Counted from the first letter of the stretch, positions 1-6,724 are shown. The stretch is DNA of 19,550 nucleotides from CAZXBB01 sp964638815 (GCA_964638815.1 CAZXBB010000219.1:1-19550), one strand, 5' to 3'. The notes: generated by a model not told the origin, from the letters alone. Made by a program: numbers and translations.

Positions 1-1
1 C

Positions 2-2386
2 GACGAGGTCGATCTCGCCTTCGACGAGGCGGGCGGCGACGGCGCGCTCGGCGCGCTGCGCAGCGCCGACTTCCGCGGCGACGTGCTCGTCGAGAGCGAC
101 GATCTCGCGCTGAGCGCGCGGCGCGACGGGTCAGAACCAGCAGGCGGCGGCGAGCTGCGCGCCGAGACGTTCCTCATCGGCTTCGCGCCGGCGGCCGACG
201 CCGGCGAAGCGTCGAGCGGCGTCCGGGCGGAGTTCATGCGCGCGCGCGGGAACGTGATCGCCGCGGACGCCGAGCAGACACTCTGGGCCGAATCGCTCGA
301 CGTGACGTTCCGTGATGATCCGTCGGCGCGCCAGGCGACGGGCACCGACGTCGAGAGCATCCTCGCCGAGAACTCGGTGCGTCTGCGGCTCCCGGGCGGT
401 GAGCACGTCTTCGCCGACCGCCTCACCATCGACGCGATCGGCCGCACGGCGGTGTTCGAGGGCCGGCAGGTCGTGCTCGTGGACGGCGGGAATGTGATCG
501 ACCGCGCGCGACGCATCACGATCGACGAGGTCACGCAGCGCTACGTGCTGAGCGGACGCGGCCGCTACCGCCGGTTCGACCGGCCGTGGATCCCTGATCC
601 GGCGACGGCCCCCGACCTCGCGTGGCTCGACGACGCGGACCGCGCCGAGGAGCTTCGCATCACGTGGCGTGACGGCGTCGAGATCCGGCCCGCGACGCCC
701 GGCCCGAACGAGCGCGGGCCCGAGGCTCCCGGCCCCGCGTCGCCGCCCGGGCGACCGCGCGCCGACCTCGCTCACTTCCGCGGCGACGTCGTGGTCGTGA
801 GCCCGGAGCTTCGGCTCACGCACGCGGACGAGATGAAGGTGAAATTCGGCGGCGCCGGCGGCGGACCGGACGAGGCCGGCGGAGCCTCCGGGGGCATCGA
901 GTGGATCGAGGCCCACGGCGACGTCCACGCGCGCAGCACGGGAGAGCCGGGCGCGATCCGCTGCGACGATCTGCACGTGGACATCCGGGAGAACGCGCGG
1001 GGGCAGGCGATCCCCGTCCGGCTGCTCGCCAGCGGCGGCGTGCACGTCGCGGACGTGGACCAGGAGATGTGGGCGGGCGAGCTGCTCGTCACGTTCCGCG
1101 AACGGGTCGAAGCAAACGCGCCGGCGTCGCCGCGGGCGACGGGCGACGACTTCGCGAGCGCGCGCGTCGACGTCGAGGAGGTCCGCGCGAAGGACTCCGT
1201 GCAGATCCGCCTCGCGCGCGGCGAGCGGGCCTTCGCCGACCGGCTCTTCGCGGACGGCACGAACGAGACGGCCGAGCTCATGGGGTCGCGCGTCGTCGTC
1301 ATCGGCGAGACCTACGCGCTCGACCGCGGGACGCACCTCGTGCTGAACCGCGGGACGGGGCAGTACCGCGTGCAGAGCGGCGGCGCGTTCTACCAGTTCG
1401 CGGCGCCGTTCGACCTCCCGAACGACGGACCCATCGGCGTTCCCGACCTCGACGGCGAGCGGACCATCGACGCGAAGTGGACGGAATCCGCGCTGTACGT
1501 TGCGAATGCGGACGACGGCGGCGGCTCGCTCGAGCTGCGCGGCGACGTGATGGCGGAGTCGCGCCCGAACGCGTTCGAGTTCAACACGATCAGCACCTGG
1601 TCGCTGACGCTCGAGTTCATCGAGATCCTTCCGACCGCGGACGGCGAGGAGTCCCGCACGGAGCTCGCCCGACTCGTCGCCCAGGGCGACGCGCGGCTGG
1701 AGAACCGCACGTGGCCGCACGCGCAGCACGGCGGCACGCCGCGGGTGTTCTACGTCGCGGGCAACCACGTGCAGTACGATCAGCGCACGCTCGAGGCCAT
1801 CGTGACCGGCGACGGCGAGCTGCTCATCCGCGACGACTGGGATGGCGCACGGGACGGGGCACGGGACGGGGCACGGGATGGGGCAAAGGACGACACGGGC
1901 GGGTTCGGCGGCAAGGGCACGACGCTCTTCCGCTGGCAGGACACGCTCCACATGACGCAGGAGATCGACAACCGCTTCAACATCCTGATGACCGGCGACG
2001 TCGAAGTGCTGCATCGCGACCTCGACCAGTCCACGGTGACGCTGACCGGCGACCGTGTCGAGGCGACGGTCGAGCGCGGCAGCGCCGACGCCGGGGACCG
2101 GGCCGCGGCACGGCCGGGCGCGCTCGAGTTCGGCGGTCCGATGGAGCCGAAGCGGCTCTACGGCCGCGGCGGCATCTTCGTCCGGAGCCCCGAGCGCGAC
2201 GTCGCGTGCGACGAGTTCGATTACAACGTCGCGACGGGGCTGGCCGAGATGAACGCGGTGCCGGGCAGCATGGTGTCGATCCTCACGCGCGGCGCGCGCG
2301 AGCCGATCCACCACGAGCGCGTGCTGTGGGACATGCGGCGGGACACCGTAACCGTGTATCGCGGGGGCGGGGGCGTCGGCCGCTGA
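2..2386 (+). CDS. Giant OstA/LptA-like protein, 5' end outside the window
   Basis: The frame is open from base 2, so the gene starts upstream; about 794 residues are visible. The protein is built from beta-rich OstA/LptA-type units of the form GDV-x-ARG...ADxLxVxF, the fold that carries lipopolysaccharide across the periplasm (LptA, LptC, N-domain of LptD). Examples are GDVVVVSPELRLTHADEMKV and GDVEVLHRDLDQSTVTLTGD. Two long segments, around residues 95-225 and 365-500 of the visible part, are recognisably duplicated: both run ADxxQxxWAxxLxVTFR, then VRLRLPGGE/VQIRLARGE, FADRL, and a 'GRGRYRRFDRPW/SGGAFYQFAAPF' stretch. LptA is usually under 200 residues, so this is a much enlarged relative. 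A 12-bp minisatellite encodes GARD repeats near its 3' third. The peroxiredoxin gene follows 13 bases later and may be co-transcribed. An envelope role is inferred from the fold; transport of a specific lipid is not shown. Confidence 0.75.
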   Translation, partial: DEVDLAFDEAGGDGALGALRSADFRGDVLVESDDLALSARRDGSEPAGGGELRAETFLIGFAPAADAGEASSGVRAEFMRARGNVIAADAEQTLWAESLDVTFRDDPSARQATGTDVESILAENSVRLRLPGGEHVFADRLTIDAIGRTAVFEGRQVVLVDGGNVIDRARRITIDEVTQRYVLSGRGRYRRFDRPWIPDPATAPDLAWLDDADRAEELRITWRDGVEIRPATPGPNERGPEAPGPASPPGRPRADLAHFRGDVVVVSPELRLTHADEMKVKFGGAGGGPDEAGGASGGIEWIEAHGDVHARSTGEPGAIRCDDLHVDIRENARGQAIPVRLLASGGVHVADVDQEMWAGELLVTFRERVEANAPASPRATGDDFASARVDVEEVRAKDSVQIRLARGERAFADRLFADGTNETAELMGSRVVVIGETYALDRGTHLVLNRGTGQYRVQSGGAFYQFAAPFDLPNDGPIGVPDLDGERTIDAKWTESALYVANADDGGGSLELRGDVMAESRPNAFEFNTISTWSLTLEFIEILPTADGEESRTELARLVAQGDARLENRTWPHAQHGGTPRVFYVAGNHVQYDQRTLEAIVTGDGELLIRDDWDGARDGARDGARDGAKDDTGGFGGKGTTLFRWQDTLHMTQEIDNRFNILMTGDVEVLHRDLDQSTVTLTGDRVEATVERGSADAGDRAAARPGALEFGGPMEPKRLYGRGGIFVRSPERDVACDEFDYNVATGLAEMNAVPGSMVSILTRGAREPIHHERVLWDMRRDTVTVYRGGGGVGR
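1841..1888 (+). repeat. 12-bp coding minisatellite in the OstA-like gene
   Basis: Four head-to-tail 12-bp units of the form gacggggcacgg (first and last slightly changed) encode DGARDGARDGARDGAK. The unit length is a multiple of three, so gain or loss of copies keeps the frame. The insert falls between OstA-like beta segments, where an extra loop should be tolerated. Confidence 0.9.
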
Positions 2387-2399
2387 ACGCGGAGAGCGT

Positions 2400-2861
2400 A
2401 TGGCGATCACGACGGGCGACAAGGCGCCGGGATTCACGCTGAACGCGAAACCACGGACACCCGTGAACGTGGGCGCCGTGCTCGGCCGCGAGCCGGTCGT
2501 GCTGCTCTTCTTCCCGCTGGCGTTCAGCTCGGTGTGCACGGACGAGATGTGCGCCGTGCGCGACGGCTGGGACGCGTGGACGAAGCTGAAGGCGAACGTC
2601 TACGGCATCTCGATCGACAGCCCGTTCGTGACCGACCGCTTCCGGCAGGAGTATGACATCCCCTTCCCGATCCTCTCGGACTTCAACAAGGAGGTCGCGC
2701 GCGAGTACGGCGTCCTCTACGAGGACTTCCGCGGCATGAAGGGCGTGACGAAGCGCGCCGTGTTCGTCGTGGACGCGACGGGGACGGTCGTCTACGACTG
2801 GGTGGCGGAAGACTCCGGGATGATGCCGGATCTCGCGGCGGCGCGGGCGGCGCTCGCCTGA
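2400..2861 (+). CDS. Peroxiredoxin, AhpE/BCP-like thiol peroxidase
   Basis: This 153-residue protein is a full-length AhpC/TSA-fold peroxiredoxin that reduces hydroperoxides in the cytoplasm. The active-site motif PLAFSSVC gives P39, S43 and the peroxidatic C46, and R119 (TKRAVFVVD) is the conserved arginine. The segment LLFFPLAF resembles mycobacterial AhpE. A second cysteine lies at C51, giving CxxxxC, the spacing of the resolving cysteine in BCP-type atypical two-Cys enzymes; reduction by thioredoxin is therefore likely but inferred. There is no signal peptide. The ATG at 2400 is preceded by GGAGAG at a good distance. It follows the OstA-like gene by 13 bases on the same strand and converges on nuoC. 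Confidence 0.93.
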   Translation: MAITTGDKAPGFTLNAKPRTPVNVGAVLGREPVVLLFFPLAFSSVCTDEMCAVRDGWDAWTKLKANVYGISIDSPFVTDRFRQEYDIPFPILSDFNKEVAREYGVLYEDFRGMKGVTKRAVFVVDATGTVVYDWVAEDSGMMPDLAAARAALA

Positions 2862-2912
2862 GCGGGAACGCCGTGCCTGCGGCGCGCTCCCTGGCGGATT
2901 TGCGAAGTCGGC

Positions 2913-3473
2913 CTACGTCGCGTCGCGCGCCGTGACGCGGTACATCTCGCGCTCCCCCCGCCCGCGCAGCGGGTAGTCCTTGCGCAGCGGGTGCGCCGGA
3001 TAGCCCTCCCACGTCAGGATGCGGCGGAGGTCCGGGTGGTTGCGGAAGCGGATGCCGAACATGTCATACACCTCGCGCTCGCGCCATTCCGCGCCGGGCC
3101 AGATACCGGTGACGGAGTCGAGTTCGAGCGCGGGGTCGGGGTCGGTGCCCGTCGTGTCGATCGTCGGATCGAGGAACACCTTGACCGTGATGCGCCGCCC
3201 GTGCCGGTAGCTCGCAAGCAGGTACACCACCGCGAAGCGGCCCATCGTCTCGGCCGGGTAGCCGAGGTAATCGACGCCGGTGACGTCGCTGAGGAAGTCA
3301 TAGTCGCATTGCGGATCATCGCGCAGCATCCGGAGGATGCGGTGCGAGTCCGAGGCCGGCACGACGAGCGTCGTCTGCCCGCGGAACTCGGTCGCGAAGA
3401 GCTTCACGTCGGGGAACGCGGCCTTCACCCGCGCGAGCGTGGGGTGGTCGAGGTTCGGGGGGGCCTTCGGCAT
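2913..3473 (-). CDS. nuoC: NADH-quinone oxidoreductase subunit C
   Basis: The 186-residue protein is the 30-kDa subunit of respiratory complex I, part of the peripheral arm on the cytoplasmic face that carries electrons from NADH to quinone. The family signature is clear near the C terminus: WREREVYDMFGIRFRNHPDL at about 130-149, followed by RRILTWEGYPAHPLRKDYPL. The N-terminal region FRGQTTLVVPA and YDFLSDVTGVDYLG is also typical. I chose the ATG at 3473; the frame stays open for 43 more codons, but those are encoded by a palindromic repeat and look unlike NuoC. No other nuo gene is visible: downstream is the converging peroxiredoxin and upstream is a repeat and a TIM-barrel gene. This is therefore a stand-alone subunit gene, or the end of a longer unit interrupted by the repeat. 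Confidence 0.95.
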   Translation of the reverse strand: MPKAPPNLDHPTLARVKAAFPDVKLFATEFRGQTTLVVPASDSHRILRMLRDDPQCDYDFLSDVTGVDYLGYPAETMGRFAVVYLLASYRHGRRITVKVFLDPTIDTTGTDPDPALELDSVTGIWPGAEWREREVYDMFGIRFRNHPDLRRILTWEGYPAHPLRKDYPLRGRGEREMYRVTARDAT

Positions 3474-3525
3474 GCGATCATTTGACCGGATCCGGATCGC
3501 TGCGACAAGCTGCACGAGGATCCCC

Positions 3526-3635
3526 GTGTGCCCCGGTCCCTGGCCCGGCAAGCGCCGGGTGGGGTCCGCACTCCCGATACCGTCGTTTCGTGGGTACACC
3601 ACCCGGCCCTGTCAGAGCACAGGACCGGGGCACAC
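3526..3635 (-). repeat. 110-bp inverted-repeat element, copy A
   Basis: The segment begins gtgtgccccggtcc and ends with the exact reverse complement, a perfect 14-bp terminal inverted repeat. The inner arms (left cggcaagcgccgggtggg, right acccggccctgtcagagc) can also pair in part. Read on the minus strand it aligns end to end with the copies at 6117-6226 and 6455-6565. It lies between the TIM-barrel gene and nuoC and has no coding capacity. Confidence 0.85.
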
Positions 3636-3650
3636 CACCTCTGGTTGCGT

Positions 3651-4310
3651 CTACTTCTGGTTTCCTCGCCCGAGCCACGCGCGCTGCCCGCCGACGTCGG
3701 CGTCGGCGAGAACGACCGGCACGTAGGGCGGCAGGTGGCGCCCGATCAGACCGAGCACGTGCTCCCGCGGCATCACGCCCTGCCCAAGCGGCACCGCCCT
3801 GCAGCGTTCGCCGTCCGTCACGATGTCCGCGAGGAAGAGGAAGCGCGCGTCCGCCGCGACCGACTCGAAGATCCGCTCGAGGTGATCCTCGATCGCCCGC
3901 ACCATCGACGGCTCGAGCATGAGCGCCGGCGCGAGCGCGAGGCCGAACGGGCCGTCCGCGTGCTCGGTCAGGAACCGGCGGCACGACGGCGCGTCGCTCA
4001 GCACGTGACGCGCGTGCGGGCGGAAGCAGGCGACGCATCCGCGTTCGGCGAGCCGCGGGGCGAGCGCGTCGCACGCCCGGGCGAGCGCGTCCCAGCCCGG
4101 TGCACCCCACGTGTGGGGATGGGCCGCGAAGAGGTCGTCGGCGCATGCCCCCGACCAGAGGACGAGCGGCCGGTCCGCCGCCGCGTGCGCGATCGCACCC
4201 GCCGCGTCCCATCCGTTCGCAAGCGGATTGCCGTCCGCGACGGTCGCCGCGACGACGCCGGCGTCGTCCGGATCCACGATCTCGCCGCCGCGCTCGATCA
4301 GGATCCTCAA
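3651..4310 (-). CDS. Xylose-isomerase-like TIM-barrel protein, function unknown
   Basis: I read this as a 219-residue protein with a TTG start at 4310 that overlaps the queD stop codon (TTGA), a classic coupled-translation arrangement; it then begins (M)RILIERGGEIVDPDD. The frame is open for 35 more codons, but these only translate the 12-bp repeat of the queD tail as VVRG repeats. The body resembles the sugar-phosphate isomerase/AP-endonuclease-2 type TIM barrel: HTWGAPGWDALARACDALAP, then CVACFRPHARHVL, FGLALAPALML, an IEDHLERIFESVA helix and FLFLADIV. I cannot assign a reaction; the usual metal-binding pattern is only partly visible. The coupling to queD and queE suggests a link with the deazaguanine pathway or its precursors, but that is inference from position only. 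Confidence 0.7.
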   Translation of the reverse strand: MRILIERGGEIVDPDDAGVVAATVADGNPLANGWDAAGAIAHAAADRPLVLWSGACADDLFAAHPHTWGAPGWDALARACDALAPRLAERGCVACFRPHARHVLSDAPSCRRFLTEHADGPFGLALAPALMLEPSMVRAIEDHLERIFESVAADARFLFLADIVTDGERCRAVPLGQGVMPREHVLGLIGRHLPPYVPVVLADADVGGQRAWLGRGNQK

Positions 4311-4744
4311 ACCGACGCCCCGGACGACCCCCCGGACGACCCCCCGGACGACGCCGCGGACGACCCCCCGGACGACCCCGCGCCCGGTCCGCGGTAGACG
4401 CACGCGCTCGTGCACGTCTCGCGCACCGTGATCTCGTCGAGCATCGGCAGCGCCGGCGCCAGCCGCACCCAGATCCAGTGCGCGAGCATCTCGCTCGTCG
4501 GATTCCCCAGCCCCTCGATGTCGTTCAGCAGCCGGTGATCAAGCCGGTCTCGCACCGGACCGATCGCCGCCTTGATGTCGCCGTAGTCCATCAGGTACGA
4601 CCGCCCCGCAGGGATCTCGCCCGCGACGACCACGTCCACGCTGAACGAGTGCCCGTGCATCCGCCGGCACTTGTGCCCCTCGGGAAAGTCGGGCAGGTGA
4701 TGGGCGGCTTCGAACGTGAAGGTCTTGGAGAGGCGAACGTGCAT
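4307..4744 (-). CDS. queD: 6-carboxy-5,6,7,8-tetrahydropterin synthase (QueD)
   Basis: QueD turns 7,8-dihydroneopterin triphosphate into 6-carboxytetrahydropterin, the second step toward preQ0 and queuosine. The zinc-binding and catalytic residues fit the family: H15 in FEAAHHLPDFPEGHKC, catalytic C26, then H30 and H32 in RRMHGHSF; DHRLLND and the ETCTS region supply the later catalytic His/Asp and substrate Glu. The enzyme proper ends near residue 120, the usual QueD length. The remaining residues are a serine- and glycine-rich tail (GSSGGSSAASSGGSSGG) translated from a 12-bp minisatellite, so the C terminus is extended beyond the family norm. The ATG at 4744 lies 9 bases after the queE stop codon, consistent with one transcript. 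Confidence 0.95.
   Translation of the reverse strand: MHVRLSKTFTFEAAHHLPDFPEGHKCRRMHGHSFSVDVVVAGEIPAGRSYLMDYGDIKAAIGPVRDRLDHRLLNDIEGLGNPTSEMLAHWIWVRLAPALPMLDEITVRETCTSACVYRGPGAGSSGGSSAASSGGSSGGSSGASV
4321..4380 (-). repeat. 12-bp minisatellite in the queD 3' end
   Basis: Five tandem 12-bp units of cggacgaccccc type start at 4321, 4333, 4345, 4357 and 4369. On the minus strand they encode the Ser/Gly tail of QueD, and they lie just upstream of the TTG start of the next gene, where they also make a G-rich stretch that may act as ribosome-binding sequence. Confidence 0.9.
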
Positions 4745-4753
4745 CGCGATGGC

Positions 4754-5440
4754 TCACACTCCCCGCATCGCCGGATCCCAGATGAACTTGTGCAATTGCG
4801 GCTGGAGACGCACGTCGAGACCGTCGGCGAGGATCCACCCGGCGAGCTCGCGCAGCGGGAGGCCGGGACTGCCCGCGATCTCGAGGCCCGGCGCCTGCTC
4901 GAACACGGGCGACATGAGCACCTCGGCGCAACGGTCGGCGAGCCGGTGCCTGCGGATCATGTCGCGCGCCCACTCGTAGTCGGCGCGGTCGGTGACGACG
5001 AACTTCACCTCGTCGCGCGGGTTGAGCAGCGCGAGGTTGTCCATCCGGTTGCGGTCGGCCTCGCCGCTCCCCGGGGTCTTCAGGTCGACGATGCGAATCG
5101 TGCGCGGATCGCACGCCCCGATGTCGCACGCGCCCGACGTCTCGATGAGCACCGTCTTCCCGAGATCCAGGAGCGTCCGCTCGAGCTCGTGCACGCCCTT
5201 CTGGAGCAGCGGCTCGCCGCCGGTGATCTCGACGAGGTCGGTGCGATGACCCGCGACCTCGGCGACGACCGACTCGACGGTGCGCGTCTCGCCCTCCCGG
5301 AAGGCGTACTCGGTGTCGCAGTAGGCGCACCGCAGGTGACACCCCGTCAGCCGCACGAAGACGCACGGCCGCCCGATCCGGGTCGATTCGCCCTGGATCG
5401 AGTGGAAGATCTCGTTGATGCGCAGCGTCGTGTCCGGCAT
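4754..5440 (-). CDS. queE: 7-carboxy-7-deazaguanine synthase (QueE), radical SAM
   Basis: QueE rearranges 6-carboxytetrahydropterin into 7-carboxy-7-deazaguanine with S-adenosylmethionine and Mg2+, the step after QueD. At 228 residues it is a normal full-length member. The radical-SAM cluster motif is CX3CX2C (C34, C38, C41 in LTGCHLRCAYCDTEYAF), preceded by the conserved EIFHSIQGES substrate and start region. ITGGEPLLQ is the SAM-binding GGE motif, and DLKTPGSGE and VKFVV follow in the expected order, ending with QPQLHKFIW. The ATG at 5440 follows the HMA-like gene by 31 bases. QueC and GTP cyclohydrolase, the other steps to preQ0, are not in the window. Confidence 0.96.
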   Translation of the reverse strand: MPDTTLRINEIFHSIQGESTRIGRPCVFVRLTGCHLRCAYCDTEYAFREGETRTVESVVAEVAGHRTDLVEITGGEPLLQKGVHELERTLLDLGKTVLIETSGACDIGACDPRTIRIVDLKTPGSGEADRNRMDNLALLNPRDEVKFVVTDRADYEWARDMIRRHRLADRCAEVLMSPVFEQAPGLEIAGSPGLPLRELAGWILADGLDVRLQPQLHKFIWDPAMRGV

Positions 5441-5471
5441 GGGCGCCGGATCATAGCAGCCGCTCGCGGGA

Positions 5472-5795
5472 TCAGTGGCCGCGCGCAGGCGTATCGATGA
5501 ATGCCCGATGGGTAAAGGGACGCAGACGAAGTTCGTCCCGCGCGTCGGACACGAAGGTCGCCGCCCCCGTCCGCAACGCGACGCTCACCGCCCGGTAACC
5601 CGCGTCCTCGAGCGCGTGCACGATGTCCGGCAGGCCGACGACCTCCTGATCGATCAGCACACGCACCACCGCGGCCTCCGCGTCGACCGCGACGTCCGCG
5701 ACGCCGCGCATCGCGCCGACGACGAGCTGGATCAGACGCGGCTCGATCCGGTGACACATATCGTCGAGATGAACAATCGCGAAGACGCGCTGCAT
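5472..5795 (-). CDS. HMA-fold protein without the metal-binding CxxC
   Basis: The start at 5795 is supported by GGAGG five bases upstream; a longer open frame exists but has no ribosome-binding site. The 107-residue product matches the copper-chaperone/HMA pattern: a first strand (RVFAIVHL), the loop-helix DDMCHRIEPRLIQLVVGAM, RGVADVAVDAEAAVVRVLID and the closing VHALEDAGYRAV. In true HMA proteins the first loop carries MxCxxC; here it reads MCHRIE, so only one cysteine remains and classical Cu(I) binding is unlikely. The last 35 residues are extra and unlike the family. It is the first gene of the probable unit with queE, queD and the TIM-barrel gene. The fold is fairly clear; the role is unknown. 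Confidence 0.7.
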   Translation of the reverse strand: MQRVFAIVHLDDMCHRIEPRLIQLVVGAMRGVADVAVDAEAAVVRVLIDQEVVGLPDIVHALEDAGYRAVSVALRTGAATFVSDARDELRLRPFTHRAFIDTPARGH

Positions 5796-5871
5796 CGTGG
5801 CCTCCCCCCCCGCCGTCGGGGTCGTCAATCTTGCGAGCGGACGGACGATCGCCCCCGTCCCCCAAGCCCCC

Positions 5872-5921
5872 CGGACCACCCGGGACTACCCGGGACCACC
5901 CGGGACCACCCGAGACCACCC
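5872..5921 (+). repeat. 10-bp tandem repeat, about five copies
   Basis: The unit accacccggg repeats head to tail with single-base variants (actacccggg, accacccgag). The period of 10 bp is close to one helical turn. It lies 77-126 bases upstream of the HMA-fold gene that opens the queE-queD unit. Confidence 0.85.
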
Positions 5922-6116
5922 CCACGTCCGACCCGCTCAGGTGAAGAGTGCCACCGATCGGCGGCGCGTCCAGTGGCCGCCGGGCGGCCTCTTGCCCCCA
6001 CGGGGCCCAAGCATCCGGGGTTCAACCAGTTGCGCGCGACGAGGAATTTTCGCGTTTTCTGCACACGTGGAACTCCCGTGGTCCGGAGCATGTGCAACTC
6101 CCGTCGTGGGGGACAC

Positions 6117-6226
6117 GTGTGCCCCGGTCCTGTGCTCTGACAGGGCCGGGTGGGGTGCGCATGCAACGACGATCTTCGAGCCTCGTACACGACCCGGCCC
6201 CTGCCGAGCCTTGGACCGGAGCACAC
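6117..6226 (+). repeat. 110-bp inverted-repeat element, copy B
   Basis: It starts gtgtgccccggtcctgtgct and ends with the near reverse complement ggaccggagcacac; inner arms cagggccgggtgg and acccggcccctg also pair. The centre contains gcgcatgcaacgacg. Copy C, 338 bases to the right, is almost identical, and copy A at 3526-3635 is the same element inverted. Confidence 0.85.
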
Positions 6227-6230
6227 CTGG

Positions 6231-6474
6231 CTCCCGTGGTTCCGAGCTCCCGTGGTCCCGAGCACGTGGACCGGGGACTCCCTTGGGTCCGGGGCTCCCG
6301 TCGTCCGGGACACCGTGTGCCCCGTCCTGTCCTGCGTGCAACTCCCGTAGTCCGGCACACGCGTGCCCCGGTCCTGTCCTGCGTGCAACTCCCGTCGTCC
6401 GGGACACGTGTGCCCCGGTCCTGTCATGCGTGCAACTCCCGTGGTCCGGGACACGTGTGCCCCGGTCCTGTGCT
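6231..6474 (+). repeat. 47-bp tandem repeat array
   Basis: The marker motif CTCCCGTnGTCCGGGA starts at 6295, 6342, 6389 and 6436, an exact 47-bp period over four units. Weaker copies at 6231, 6247 and 6278 continue to the left with sub-spacings of 16 and 31 (together 47). Each unit ends with gtgtgccccggtcctgt, which is also the first 17 bases of the 110-bp element, and the last unit runs straight into copy C. There are no unique spacers between units. Confidence 0.88.
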
Positions 6475-6565
6475 CTGACAGGGCCGGGTGGGCTGCGCAT
6501 GCAACGACGACGCTCGAGACTCGTACTCAAACCCGGCCCCTGCCGAGCCAGGGACCGGAGCACAC
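6455..6565 (+). repeat. 110-bp inverted-repeat element, copy C
   Basis: This 111-bp copy differs from copy B mainly in the centre and in the right arm (gccagggaccggagcacac instead of gccttggaccggagcacac). It ends 74 bases before the tRNA-Leu gene. Confidence 0.85.
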
Positions 6566-6598
6566 GGACACGCACGACCGCCGCATACGCAGGCCGAC

Positions 6599-6626
6599 TC
6601 GACGCCCGCCGCGCCATGCGTATACT
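6599..6626 (+). promoter_or_regulatory. Candidate promoter of tRNA-Leu
   Basis: TCGACG at 6599-6604 and TATACT at 6621-6626 are spaced 16 bases apart, with the -10 box ending 12 bases before the mature tRNA. The -10 match is good (5 of 6 to TATAAT); the -35 box is moderate. Confidence 0.45.
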
Positions 6627-6638
6627 CTCGACCGCATC

Positions 6639-6724
6639 GCCCAGATGGCGGAATTGGCAGACGCGCCAGCTTGAGGTGCTGGTGGGAGTAAAATCCCGTG
6701 GAGGTTCGAGTCCTCTTCTGGGCA
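6639..6724 (+). tRNA. tRNA-Leu, anticodon GAG
   Basis: The acceptor arm gcccaga pairs with tctgggc, with discriminator A at 6724. The anticodon stem ccagc/gctgg closes the loop ttgaggt, giving anticodon GAG, which reads CUC and CUU leucine codons. The long variable arm (gtgggagtaaaatcccgtg) is that of a class II tRNA, as expected for leucine. The T arm is gagg-ttcgagt-cctc. The 3' CCA is not encoded (ttg follows), so it must be added by tRNA nucleotidyltransferase. Confidence 0.97.

Larger units (their letters stand above)
5796..6638. other. Gene-free repeat island
   Basis: This 843-base stretch is open in several frames only because it lacks AT-rich stop codons; none of the frames has a recognisable protein or a credible ribosome-binding site, and the predicted peptides merely translate the repeats. 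It contains a 10-bp tandem repeat, degenerate and regular 47-bp units and two 110-bp inverted-repeat elements, listed separately. A 15-bp palindrome, ggccgccgggcggcc, lies at 5975-5989. Bases 5990-6060 hold no recognisable feature. Confidence 0.8.

Noticed and set aside
131..2539. Long open frame (about 800 codons) antisense to the OstA-like gene
   Set aside because: It mirrors the high-GC coding strand, is rich in Arg/Ala/His, has no recognisable domain, and the opposite frame has clear OstA repeats.
3474..3602. Longer N terminus of nuoC
   Set aside because: The extra 43 codons come from the 110-bp inverted-repeat element and do not resemble NuoC; the ATG at 3473 gives the standard length.
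6231..6474. 47-bp array as a CRISPR
   Set aside because: Units abut each other with no unique spacers, and there are no cas genes.
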